A stretch of DNA of 64,000 nucleotides from assembly GCA_963839365.1 (NCBI GenBank), contig CAWIUT010000010.1, positions 62,001 to 126,000 of the forward strand, given 5' to 3'. A program made the position numbers and the translations under genes. Under the pieces are notes generated by a model. It searched no databases. It was not told the origin of the DNA and saw nothing but the letters and a program-made list of their open reading frames with translations. Source of the DNA: DASSKA01 sp963839365 (lineage in GTDB: Bacteria; Actinomycetota; Actinomycetes; Propionibacteriales; Nocardioidaceae). Below, in pieces: positions 51,517 to 59,986 of this stretch (positions are counted from its first letter, which is position 1; every line of letters starts with the position of its first letter).

Positions 51517-52791
51517 GTGTCAAACAGGAAACGTTTCCGCAGAAGGGTCGCGCTCGGCGCCGGTACCGCCGTGGTGGGGATGCTCGCGACCGCCTGTGCC
51601 ACCACGACCGGCTCGTCGTCGACTGGGCCGTCCACGCCGGCCAGCACGGGGGCGGCTTCCTCGAGCAAGCCCCTGGTCATCGGTGCCTCGGTCTCGTTGA
51701 CCGGGGACTTCTCCGACTCCGGCAAGGCCGTCAAGCGCGGCTACCAGCTGTGGGCCGACACCGTGAACGCGAACGGAGGAATCCTGGGGCGGAAGGTGAA
51801 GCTGGACATCGTCAACGACGCGTCCAGCCCCACGCAGGTGATCACCAACTACCAGAACCTCATCAACAAGGACCACGTGGACCTGACGTTCGGGCCGTTC
51901 TCCACGCTCCTCACCATCCCGGCTGCCCAGGTGGCCAAGCGGTACAACTACGCGTTCCTCGCTCCGGCGGGTGGCGGCCCGGACGTGTTCAAGCAGAAGC
52001 TCACCAACTTCTTCTTCGTCCAGCCGGCGCCGACCACCCAGTCCGGTGACGTGTTCGCCTCGTACATCTTGAGCCTGCCGAAGAGCGAGCGACCGAAGAC
52101 GGCGGCTTACGCCGAGCTCGACGACCCGTTCTCGGCGCCGATCGCGGAGAACATCCGGCAGAAGCTGGAAGGGGCGGGGATCAAGACCGTCTACAAGCAG
52201 GTCTACCCCTCGGAGACGGCGGACCTCTCCCCGGTGATGGCCGGTCTGGCAGCCAAGCATCCGGACCTGATCGTCGGAGGCACCCAGAGCGTGGATGCCT
52301 ACGACCAGGTGAAGGGCCTCGTGCAGCTGAAGTACAACCCCAAGTTCATGTTCCAGTCCAACGGCGCGAACTCGCCGCTTGAGTTCCCGGACAAGGTGGG
52401 GCCCAAGAACACAGCGGGCATCTTCTCGGCGGCCGACTGGTTCCCGGGCTCCAAGGCGACGGGAAGCGCCGAGTTCACCTCCGCATACACCAAGAAGTAC
52501 GGCGGCAGCGCCCAGCAGATCGACGACAGCAGCGCGGAGGCGTTTGCCGTGGGCCAGCTCGTCCAGGAGGTCGCTGACAAGACGCACAAGATCGACAACG
52601 CCACGATCATCAGCTCCCTGCACAGCGGACAGTGGCAGACGCTGCTCGGGAACCTCTCCTGGGACCAGTACGGGGCGCCGCAGGGCCACTTCAACCTGGT
52701 GCAGTGGCAGAACGGCAAGCTCATCCCTGTGTACCCCCCCTCGGTCGCTCAGGACAAGCCGGTTGCGCCCAAGCCGAACTGGGGAGGGTGA
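51517..52791 (+). CDS. Branched-chain amino acid-type ABC transporter substrate-binding lipoprotein
   Basis: 424 residues. Signal peptide RKRFRRRVALGAGTAVVGM with lipobox LATAC (Cys27), then a Ser/Thr linker. The body is a LivK/amide-type type I binding fold: PLVIGASVSLTGDFSDSGKAVKRGYQLWADTVNANGGILGRKVKLDIVNDASSPTQ, FGPFSTLLTIPAAQVAKRY, LAAKHPDLIVGG, SAEAFAVGQLVQEVADK. GTG 51517 has GGAGGG 8-9 bases upstream. A 12-base palindrome (GGAAACGTTTCC) lies within codons 4-8. It heads an operon of at least eight genes with 4-base overlaps. Confidence 0.93.
   Translation: MSNRKRFRRRVALGAGTAVVGMLATACATTTGSSSTGPSTPASTGAASSSKPLVIGASVSLTGDFSDSGKAVKRGYQLWADTVNANGGILGRKVKLDIVNDASSPTQVITNYQNLINKDHVDLTFGPFSTLLTIPAAQVAKRYNYAFLAPAGGGPDVFKQKLTNFFFVQPAPTTQSGDVFASYILSLPKSERPKTAAYAELDDPFSAPIAENIRQKLEGAGIKTVYKQVYPSETADLSPVMAGLAAKHPDLIVGGTQSVDAYDQVKGLVQLKYNPKFMFQSNGANSPLEFPDKVGPKNTAGIFSAADWFPGSKATGSAEFTSAYTKKYGGSAQQIDDSSAEAFAVGQLVQEVADKTHKIDNATIISSLHSGQWQTLLGNLSWDQYGAPQGHFNLVQWQNGKLIPVYPPSVAQDKPVAPKPNWGG
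51527..51538. promoter_or_regulatory. Perfect palindrome inside the first codons, possible third LacI-type operator
   Basis: GGAAACGTTTCC is a perfect 12-base palindrome with central CG in codons 4-8 of the receptor gene, about 105 bases past operator 2. It may act as a roadblock or auxiliary site. Confidence 0.5.
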
Positions 52792-52796
52792 CCCGG

Positions 52797-53675
52797 GTGC
52801 ATGCGCTCGTTCAGGGCCTCATCCTCGGGATTCTCACCTCCGGCGTCTACGCCCTCATGGCATCCGGACAGACACTGATCTTCGGCATCATGAAGGTGGT
52901 GAACCTGGCTCAGGGCGCCATGGTGATCCTCGGGGCCTATCTCGCCTACCAGCTGTTTGTCTCCTTCGGCATCGACCCGTTCCTGTCGATCCCGATCACC
53001 ACGGTGGTGCTCTTCGCGGTCGGAGTCGCGATGCAGCTGCTGTTCCTGCGGCCGCTTCGCAAGGACGAGAAGGGTGAGCTGAGCCTGCTGGTGACCTTCG
53101 CAGTGGCGCTGCTGCTCGAGGGGATCATGAGTGTCAGCTGGAGCACCACCGACCGAAGCATCAACACCAGCTATGCCGACGCCAGCTGGACCGTGGGCGG
53201 CTACCAGGTGAACCTGGTCCGGCTGTGGGCCTTCCTGCTGTCTCTCGGCATCCTCGGGCTGCTGTACCTGCTGCTGAACAGGACACGCTTCGGGCGCGCG
53301 GTGCGCGCCAGCGTGCAGAACAGTGAGTCGGCCCAGCTGCTCGGCGTGGAGAGCGAGAAGGTGGCGGCGATCGGAATGGGCCTGGGAGCAGCGACCGCCG
53401 CCGCCGCCGGATCCATGTTCGGGCTGTTGTACCCGTTCAACTCCGGTAGCCACTACGACCTCATCTCAGTGCTGCTGTCGATCGTCCTGCTCGGCGGGCT
53501 GGGCAGCGTCGGCGGGGCGGTGGTCGGTGCCGCGATCGTCTCGGTCTCGTCAGCGATCGTGGCTGCCGCGATATCGCCGATCTGGTCGCAGATGACCTTC
53601 TTCGTCGTGCTCCTGCTGGTCCTGCTTGTCCGTCCGCGTGGGCTGTTCGGCACTGCTGCACGAGGGGCGATATGA
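52797..53675 (+). CDS. livH: Branched-chain-type ABC transporter permease LivH
   Basis: 292 residues, about eight transmembrane segments. LVQGLILGILTSGVYALMASGQTLIFGIMKVVNLAQGAMVILGAYLAY is the LivH start, and the EAA-like region reads GRAVRASVQNSESAQLLGVESEKV. The end LLVRPRGLFG is typical. GTG 52797 has GGAGG 9 bases upstream; GTG 52788, overlapping the receptor stop, is an alternative. The stop overlaps livM. Confidence 0.92.
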   Translation: MHALVQGLILGILTSGVYALMASGQTLIFGIMKVVNLAQGAMVILGAYLAYQLFVSFGIDPFLSIPITTVVLFAVGVAMQLLFLRPLRKDEKGELSLLVTFAVALLLEGIMSVSWSTTDRSINTSYADASWTVGGYQVNLVRLWAFLLSLGILGLLYLLLNRTRFGRAVRASVQNSESAQLLGVESEKVAAIGMGLGAATAAAAGSMFGLLYPFNSGSHYDLISVLLSIVLLGGLGSVGGAVVGAAIVSVSSAIVAAAISPIWSQMTFFVVLLLVLLVRPRGLFGTAARGAI

Positions 53676-54751
53676 GAGGCCGCGCGAGGGGGACGGCGCG
53701 GGCGTTGGTCTTCTTCGGGATCCTGGCCGCGCTACCCGTGATGAACCTGGCCCACTGGGCGCTGAACATGCTCGTGTTCACGTTGATGTACGCGGTGATG
53801 TCGGTTGCCTGGAACATGATCGGCGGCTTCGCCGGCTACCCGTCGCTGGGGCATGCCGCGTTCTTCGGGCTGGGCGCCTACTCGGTGACGTTGTGGTTCC
53901 AGCACCATTCGATCCACAGCGGTTACGAGCCGTTCTACCTTCTGCCGGCGATCGGGGTCTTCGGCGCTCTTGTCGGACTCCCGATCGGGGCGGTGGCCAT
54001 GCGCACCAGGTCCGACGTGTTCGCGATCGTGACCATCACCCTGCTCTTCGTCGCCCAGACGCTCGCCTTCAACCTGCACTCGCTCACCGGAGGAGCGTCG
54101 GGGGCGTCGATCGCGCCTGCCCCGTTCACGACGGCCACCTATGAGCGGCCCTTCTTCGACGCACTGCTCATCCTGTTGGCCTTTGCCATGGGGCTGACCT
54201 GGCTGAGCATGCGCTCGAAGGTCGGTCTCTCGCTGTCCGCCGTCCGGGCCGACGAGGACAAGGCCGTGGGCGTCGGGGTGAGGGTGCAAGGCGTGAAGCT
54301 TCTCGCGTTCTCCATCAGCGTAGGGATCACCGCGATGGTGGGTGCTGTCTGGGCGTACTACGAGTCCTTCATCTACCCACAGTTCGCTGTGGACCCGCTG
54401 ATCACGATCGCCATCGTCTTGATGACGTTCCTGGGAGGCCGGGGGACCTTGTGGGGACCGGTGCTGGGCGCATTCATCCTGGAGCTGTCCCAGCAGTACT
54501 TCGCCTACGCGCTCGGCGGCAGCCAGTTCTACTTGATCGCATACGCGCTGGTCTTCTTGATCGTCATGCTGGTGCTGCCGCGGGGCATCCTCCCCTCCAT
54601 CCAGGACCGGCTGCGGCGTCGCCGTCGAAGAGGGCAGGTCAACGATGGGTTTGCCGGTGGGATCGGTGGCCGGCGCCCGGGCGACCGAGCCGGCTCCGCC
54701 GTGCTGGCCTCGTCGTTCGGTGGCACCTCAGGAAGGGTCGAAGAACGATGA
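53672..54751 (+). CDS. livM: Branched-chain-type ABC transporter permease LivM
   Basis: 359 residues. MSVAWNMIGGFAGYPSLGHAAFFGLGAYSV is the LivM signature; the cytoplasmic loop reads LSLSAVRADEDKAVGVGVRVQGVKLLAF, and FLGGRGTLWGPVLGAFILELSQQYF follows. A Gly/Arg-rich tail of about 45 residues after LVLPRGILPSI is longer than usual. ATG 53672 overlaps the livH stop and the 3' end overlaps livG. Confidence 0.92.
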   Translation: MRGRARGTARALVFFGILAALPVMNLAHWALNMLVFTLMYAVMSVAWNMIGGFAGYPSLGHAAFFGLGAYSVTLWFQHHSIHSGYEPFYLLPAIGVFGALVGLPIGAVAMRTRSDVFAIVTITLLFVAQTLAFNLHSLTGGASGASIAPAPFTTATYERPFFDALLILLAFAMGLTWLSMRSKVGLSLSAVRADEDKAVGVGVRVQGVKLLAFSISVGITAMVGAVWAYYESFIYPQFAVDPLITIAIVLMTFLGGRGTLWGPVLGAFILELSQQYFAYALGGSQFYLIAYALVFLIVMLVLPRGILPSIQDRLRRRRRRGQVNDGFAGGIGGRRPGDRAGSAVLASSFGGTSGRVEER

Positions 54752-55479
54752 CGCCGATCCTGGAAGCCATCGAGGTCTCTCGCAGCTTCGGACACGTACA
54801 GGCGGTCCGGGAGGCTTCGCTCTCGGTCGAGCGCAACTCGATCACTGCCTTGATCGGTCCCAACGGCTCCGGCAAGACCACGTTGTTCAACGTGATCACC
54901 GGCTACCTGGCCGCGAACAGCGGCGTGATTCGCTTCGACGGCCATGACGTCACAGGGGCCGGTCCCGGGAAGCTGTACCGGCGCGGCCTGTCCCGCACCT
55001 TCCAACAGGCAAGGGTCTTCCCCCACCTGACCGTCGAGGAGAACCTGGTCGTGGCGGGAGGCTTCGGCTGGGCTGAGCTGTTCTCCAGACGGATGAACAG
55101 GCGGGACCGGGAACGCTCACGGGTCTTGCTCGAAGAGTTCAAGCTCGACCCGGTCGCCGACCTCTATGCCTCTGAGCTCTCCTATGGGCAGCGCAAGCTC
55201 CTGGAGTTCGCCGCGTTGCTGATGAGCAAGCCGAAGCTGGTCCTGTTGGACGAGCCGACGGCCGGCGTGAATCCGGTCCTGATCGAGACGATGGAGCAGC
55301 ACATCCGGCAGCTGCACGCGGACGGCATCACCTTCCTCATCGTCGAGCACGACATGAACTTCGTGATGCGGCTCTGTGACCCGGTTGTCGTGCTTGACCA
55401 GGGACGGGAGATCTTCGTCGGCCAGCCGGCCGAGGTGCAGGCGGCGCCAGCGGTCCTCGACGCCTATCTGGGGGCATGA
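54748..55479 (+). CDS. livG: Branched-chain-type ABC transporter ATPase LivG
   Basis: 243 residues. Walker A GPNGSGKTT, LSRTFQQARVFPHLTVEENL, signature ELSYGQRKLLEFAALL, Walker B LVLLDEPTAGVNP, switch His VEHDMNFVM. All motifs needed for ATP hydrolysis are intact. Overlaps livM at its start and livF at its end. Confidence 0.94.
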   Translation: MTPILEAIEVSRSFGHVQAVREASLSVERNSITALIGPNGSGKTTLFNVITGYLAANSGVIRFDGHDVTGAGPGKLYRRGLSRTFQQARVFPHLTVEENLVVAGGFGWAELFSRRMNRRDRERSRVLLEEFKLDPVADLYASELSYGQRKLLEFAALLMSKPKLVLLDEPTAGVNPVLIETMEQHIRQLHADGITFLIVEHDMNFVMRLCDPVVVLDQGREIFVGQPAEVQAAPAVLDAYLGA

Positions 55480-56276
55480 TGAGCGAACCCATCCTGTCGA
55501 TCCGCTCGGTGGTGGCCGGCTACGGGGCTGGTGACATCCTGCGAGGAGTGGACCTGGAGGTCGCCCAGGGCACCGTGACATGCCTGATCGGCCCCAACGG
55601 CGCTGGCAAGAGCACCGTGCTCAAGTGCGTCAGCGGGTTGCTGCATCCCCGCAAGGGGACCGTGACCTTCCGCAACGCGGTGATCAACAAGCTCAGCTCT
55701 CGCGAACGACTTCTGCGCGGCATCGTCCACGTTCCGCAGGACCGCAGCCTCTTCCCGCAGATGACGGTCTGGGACAACCTGCTCATGGGGGGTTATGCCA
55801 TGAGGGACCAGAGCGAGGTACGTCGCCGGGTGGACGCGGCAGCCGAAGCATTCCCGCTCTGTCGGGAGCGTCGCAACGAGCACGCGGGCTCGCTCTCGGG
55901 CGGAGAGCAGAAGCAGGTAGAGCTCGCGCGCACTCTCGTGCTCGACCCCGGTCTCATCCTGCTCGACGAGCCCTCCATCGGACTGGACCCGAAGTCACGC
56001 ACTCAGGTGTTTGACAGCATCCGCGCCCTGGCGGAGCAGGGGCGCACCGTCCTGCTCGTCGAGCAGAACGCCAGGTCCGGCCTGGCGGCCTCGGACATGG
56101 GAGCTGTCCTCGAGACCGGCACGGTTCGGCTGGTCGACACCGGTGCGAGCCTGCTCGCCAGCCCCGAGGTCGCCAGCCTGTACCTCGGGGGACACCCCGA
56201 GGCCGCCGCCCACAGCCTGACCACCGTTGCCCCGCCCGGGGGTCACGGTCAGCATCAACGCGAAGGAGAGAAATGA
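55476..56276 (+). CDS. livF: Branched-chain-type ABC transporter ATPase LivF
   Basis: 266 residues. Walker A GPNGAGKST, VPQDRSLFPQMTVWDNLLMGG, signature SLSGGEQKQVELARTLVL, Walker B LILLDEPSIGLDPKS, and VEQNARSGLAASDMGAVLETG, the LivF-type switch region with Gln-Asn. The C-terminal tail is His/Gly-rich. Two adjacent ATG codons (55476, 55479) are possible starts. It overlaps the dehydrogenase gene by 4 bases. Confidence 0.94.
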   Translation: MMSEPILSIRSVVAGYGAGDILRGVDLEVAQGTVTCLIGPNGAGKSTVLKCVSGLLHPRKGTVTFRNAVINKLSSRERLLRGIVHVPQDRSLFPQMTVWDNLLMGGYAMRDQSEVRRRVDAAAEAFPLCRERRNEHAGSLSGGEQKQVELARTLVLDPGLILLDEPSIGLDPKSRTQVFDSIRALAEQGRTVLLVEQNARSGLAASDMGAVLETGTVRLVDTGASLLASPEVASLYLGGHPEAAAHSLTTVAPPGGHGQHQREGEK

Positions 56277-57232
56277 CCACCACGCTCCCTGACTCTCGGG
56301 TCGGCTGGATCGGCACCGGCCGGATGGGGTTCGCGATGGCCCGGCGGCTGGCCAGGGCGGGGTCCGACCTGGCGGTGTGGAACCGGACCCGCGCCAAGGC
56401 CGAGCCACTTGCCGACTACGGCTGCGCGGTCGTCGACAGTATCGCGGACCTGCGGGACCGCGACCTGGTGTTCACCATGGTCGCCGCCCCCGCCGACCTC
56501 GAGCAGGTGCTCGTCGGGGAGGGCGGCCTGCTCGCCGACCCAGACCGGCTGCCGAAGGCGGTGGTGGACTGCTCCACGGTCGACACCGAGTCCTCGGCGG
56601 CGATGCGGAAGGCGTGCGCGGAGCGCAGCGTGGAGTTCCTCGCCGCCCCGGTAAGCGGCAACGGCCGGGTGGTGAGGTCCGGCAAGCTGAGCCTGGTGGT
56701 GTCGGGTCCGGAGAGCACCTTCGAGCAGGCGGCACCGTTCCTGCGCGCCATCGGCGCGTCGGTGACCTACGTCGGCGAGGGCGACGTCGCGCGGCTGGTG
56801 AAGATCTGCCACAACCTGATGCTCGGCGTGGTCACCCAGTGCATGGCCGAGATCACCGTGCTCGCCGAGAAGGGCGGGGTGCCCCGCGCGGCGTTCCTGG
56901 AGTTCTTGAACAACAGCGTGATGGGCTCGATGTTCACCCGCTACAAGTCGCCGGCGTTCGTGAACCTCGACTTCACGCCCACCTTCACGCCGCTGCTGCT
57001 GCGCAAGGACTTCGACCTCGGGCTGGCCGCGGCGCGGGCGCTGGACGTGCCGATGCCGGTGTCCTCCCTGACCGCGCAGCTGGTGCAGGCCAGTGTGAGC
57101 AGCGGCCGGGTCGACGAGGACTTCGCGATCCTGCTCGACCTGCAGGCGCAGAGCTCGGCGCTCGAGCTCAAGCCGGAGAACGCGGCCGTCGACGACGGCC
57201 TTGGCGCCGCCGACGAGGAGGACCAGGGATGA
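56273..57232 (+). CDS. NAD(P)-dependent beta-hydroxyacid dehydrogenase (3-hydroxyisobutyrate dehydrogenase family)
   Basis: 319 residues. Rossmann motif GWIGTGRMGFAMARRLARAG, substrate loop APVSGNGRVVRSGKLSLVVSG and catalytic Lys in VKICHNLMLGVVTQC place it in the HIBADH/tartronate-semialdehyde reductase family. It would oxidise a beta-hydroxy acid to a semialdehyde or do the reverse; with the semialdehyde dehydrogenase two genes downstream this suggests a two-step oxidation. Start ATG 56273 overlaps livF and the stop overlaps the M24 gene. Confidence 0.88.
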   Translation: MTTTLPDSRVGWIGTGRMGFAMARRLARAGSDLAVWNRTRAKAEPLADYGCAVVDSIADLRDRDLVFTMVAAPADLEQVLVGEGGLLADPDRLPKAVVDCSTVDTESSAAMRKACAERSVEFLAAPVSGNGRVVRSGKLSLVVSGPESTFEQAAPFLRAIGASVTYVGEGDVARLVKICHNLMLGVVTQCMAEITVLAEKGGVPRAAFLEFLNNSVMGSMFTRYKSPAFVNLDFTPTFTPLLLRKDFDLGLAAARALDVPMPVSSLTAQLVQASVSSGRVDEDFAILLDLQAQSSALELKPENAAVDDGLGAADEEDQG

Positions 57233-58470
57233 CCAACGCGCCGCTGCCGGCGCCCGGCCACATGGGCGTCGACTACGAGGAGCGGGTCGACTTCCAGCGG
57301 TTGCGCGACTACCGCACCGGCCGTGCCGAGGCGGCCCTCGCAAGCAGCGAGTGCGGCGCGTTCCTGCTCTTCGACTTCTACAACATCCGCTACACCACGC
57401 ACACCTGGATCGGCGGGGCGCTCGGCGACAAGATGATCCGCTACGCGCTGCTGGCCCGCGGCAAGGACCCGGTGCTGTGGGACTTCGGTTCGGCGGTCAA
57501 GCACCACAAGAAGTACTCTCCCTGGGTCCCGGAGGAGAACTACCGCGCCGGGTTCCTCGGCTTCCGCGGGGCGGTGGCCCCGAGCGTCGGTCTGATGGCC
57601 GACGCGGTCGCCGAGATCAAGTCGCTGCTGGTCGAGGCCGGCGTCGCGGACCTGCCGGTCGGGGTGGACATCGTCGAGCCCCCGTTCCTGTTCGAGATGG
57701 AGCGGCAGGGGCTGCGGGTGGTCGACGCGCAGCAGCTCATGCTCGACGCCCGGTGCATCAAGTCGTCAGATGAGATCATGCTGCTCAACCAGGCCGCGGC
57801 CATGGTGGACGGCGTCTACCAGGACATCTTCGAGGCGCTCAAGCCCGGGGTCCGTGAGAACCAGATCGTCGCGCTGGCCAACCAGCGGCTCTACGAGATG
57901 GGCTCGGACCAGGTGGAGGCGGTCAACGCAATCGCGGGGGAGCGGTGCAACCCGCACCCGCACAACTTCACCGACCGGCTGATCCGGCCCGGTGACCAGG
58001 CGTTCTTCGACATCATCCACTCGTTCAACGGCTACCGGACCTGCTACTACCGCACCTTCTCCGTCGGCAGCGCGACCCCGGCGCAGCGAGACGCCTACAA
58101 GCGCGCCCGCGAGTGGATGGACCGCGGCCTCGCGGGAATCAAGGCCGGGGTGGGCACCGACGAGGTGGCCGCCCTGCTGCCCAGGGCCGAGGAGTTCGGC
58201 TTCGGGAGCGAGATGGAGGCCTTCGGGCTGCAGTTCGCCCACGGCCTCGGTCTGGGGCTGCACGAGCGGCCGATCATCTCCCGGCTCAACTCCATGAAGG
58301 AGCCGATCGAGCTCCAGGTCGGCATGGTCTTCGCGCTGGAGACCTACTGCCCGGCCGAGGACGGGTTCTCCGCGGCCCGGATCGAGGAGGAGGTGGTGGT
58401 CACCGAGGACGGCCCACGCGTCATCACGCTGTTCCCGGCCCACGACCTCGTCGTCGCCAACCCGTACTGA
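57229..58470 (+). CDS. M24-fold (pita-bread) hydrolase/lyase with altered metal site
   Basis: 413 residues with the creatinase/aminopeptidase P two-domain layout. In the C-terminal domain the first metal Asp is kept (Asp261, FFDIIHSF), but the second ligand position in NGYRTCYYRTF is Cys272 instead of Asp. The His (His338, FAHGLGLGLHE) and Glu (Glu371, ALETYCPAEDG; Glu386-388, RIEEEVVV) remain. M24-fold enzymes include creatinase, ectoine hydrolase and the DMSP lyase DddP, so a peptidase role should not be assumed. Coupled by overlap to the dehydrogenase. Substrate unknown. Confidence 0.82.
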   Translation: MTNAPLPAPGHMGVDYEERVDFQRLRDYRTGRAEAALASSECGAFLLFDFYNIRYTTHTWIGGALGDKMIRYALLARGKDPVLWDFGSAVKHHKKYSPWVPEENYRAGFLGFRGAVAPSVGLMADAVAEIKSLLVEAGVADLPVGVDIVEPPFLFEMERQGLRVVDAQQLMLDARCIKSSDEIMLLNQAAAMVDGVYQDIFEALKPGVRENQIVALANQRLYEMGSDQVEAVNAIAGERCNPHPHNFTDRLIRPGDQAFFDIIHSFNGYRTCYYRTFSVGSATPAQRDAYKRAREWMDRGLAGIKAGVGTDEVAALLPRAEEFGFGSEMEAFGLQFAHGLGLGLHERPIISRLNSMKEPIELQVGMVFALETYCPAEDGFSAARIEEEVVVTEDGPRVITLFPAHDLVVANPY

Positions 58471-58531
58471 GTGTTCGCTTCCCCACCGCCCGTGGACGGG
58501 CGGTGCTCGAGAGTCACAGAAAGGCAGCCAC

Positions 58532-59986
58532 ATGGGTGAGCCCTACCCGGTCGACGACCTGCTCACGGACCTCTTCATCGGCGGCAAGCCGGTGCCGGCC
58601 TCCGATGGCGGCCGGTTCGACGTGGTGGACCCGGCGACCGGCCGGGCGGTCACCAGCGTCGCCGACGGCACGGTCCAGGACGCGATCGCCGCGGTCGACG
58701 CCGCCGAGCAGGCGGCCGCCGGCTGGGCGGCCACCCCGCCGCGAGCGCGGGCCGAGGTGCTGCGCCGGGCGTTCGAGCTGATGACCGCCCAGGGCGAGGA
58801 GCTGGCCCGGCTGGTCACCCTGGAGAATGGCAAGGCGCTGGCCGACGCGCGCGGCGAGGTCGCCTACGCGGCAGAGTTCTTCCGCTGGTACTCCGAGGAA
58901 GCGGTGCGCGCCGCCGGCTCGGTGATGCCGGCCCCGTCGGGCAGCAACAGGATCCTGGTGGTGCAGCAGCCGGTCGGCATCTGCGTGCTGGTCACCCCGT
59001 GGAACTTCCCGGCCGCGATGGCCACCCGCAAGATCGGTCCCGCGCTGGCCGCCGGCTGCACGGTGGTGCTCAAGCCGGCCAGCGACACTCCGCTGACCGC
59101 GCTCGCCATGGGCCGGATCCTCGAGGAGGCCGGGGTGCCCGCCGGGGTGGTGAACATCCTGCCCGCCCGTCGCTCCGGCGCGGTGGTGTCCGCGATGCTG
59201 CACGACCCGCGGGTGCGCAAGCTGTCGTTCACCGGCAGCACCGAGGTCGGCCGGATCCTGCTGCGCGAGGCCGCGGACCAGGTGATCAGCACCTCCATGG
59301 AGCTCGGCGGCAACGCGCCGTTCCTGGTGTTCGCCGACGCCGACCTCGAAGCCGCGGTCGACGGCGCCATGGTCGCCAAGATGCGCAACGCCGGCGAGGC
59401 CTGCACCGCGGCGAACCGGTTCTTCGTGGAGGCCCTGGTCGCAGAGGAGTTCAGCCGCCGGCTCGCCGAGCGGATGGCGGCGTTGCGGGTCGGACCGGGC
59501 CTCGACGAGGCCAACCAGGTCGGCCCGCTCGTCAACGAGGACACCGCCGGGAAGGTCGACGAGCTGGTGCGCGGGGCGGTGCAGGCCGGCGCCCGCGCCG
59601 TGGTCGGCGGCCGCCGACCGGAGCGGGAGGGCTTCTACTACGAGCCGACTGTGCTGCTCGACGTACCGTCCGACGCAGCCATCCTCGGCGAGGAGATCTT
59701 CGGCCCGGTCGCCCCCATCGTCACCTTCACCGACGAGACGGAGGCGATCCGGCTGGCCAACGCCACCGAGTACGGCCTGGTCTCCTACGTCTACACCGGC
59801 GACCTGGCCCGCGGGCTGCGGGTCAGCGAGGCGATGGAGTCGGGCATGGTCGGCCTGAACCGCGGCCTGGTCAGCGACCCGGCCGCGCCGTTCGGCGGCA
59901 CCAAGCAGAGCGGCATCGGCCGCGAGGGCGGCCACGACGGGATGCTGGACTACCTGGAGTCCAAGTACGTCGCCGTGCAGTGGTGA
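58532..59986 (+). CDS. NAD(P)-dependent aldehyde dehydrogenase, succinate-semialdehyde dehydrogenase-like
   Basis: 484 residues. Catalytic Cys in NAGEACTAANRFFV, Glu in STSMELGGNAPFLVF, NAD site SFTGSTEVGR, and VTPWNFPAAMATRKIGPALAAG. The GEACTAANR loop is the GabD/SSADH subclass. It probably oxidises the semialdehyde made by the upstream dehydrogenase to an acid. ATG 58532; the gap to the M24 gene is 61 bases with GAAAGG as ribosome-binding site. Its stop overlaps the next start. Confidence 0.92.
   Translation: MGEPYPVDDLLTDLFIGGKPVPASDGGRFDVVDPATGRAVTSVADGTVQDAIAAVDAAEQAAAGWAATPPRARAEVLRRAFELMTAQGEELARLVTLENGKALADARGEVAYAAEFFRWYSEEAVRAAGSVMPAPSGSNRILVVQQPVGICVLVTPWNFPAAMATRKIGPALAAGCTVVLKPASDTPLTALAMGRILEEAGVPAGVVNILPARRSGAVVSAMLHDPRVRKLSFTGSTEVGRILLREAADQVISTSMELGGNAPFLVFADADLEAAVDGAMVAKMRNAGEACTAANRFFVEALVAEEFSRRLAERMAALRVGPGLDEANQVGPLVNEDTAGKVDELVRGAVQAGARAVVGGRRPEREGFYYEPTVLLDVPSDAAILGEEIFGPVAPIVTFTDETEAIRLANATEYGLVSYVYTGDLARGLRVSEAMESGMVGLNRGLVSDPAAPFGGTKQSGIGREGGHDGMLDYLESKYVAVQW

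Noticed and set aside
57229..58470. Assignment as DMSP lyase DddP or ectoine hydrolase
   Set aside because: The fold fits but the metal ligands differ (Cys272) and no other DMSP or ectoine genes adjoin; naming it would be a guess.
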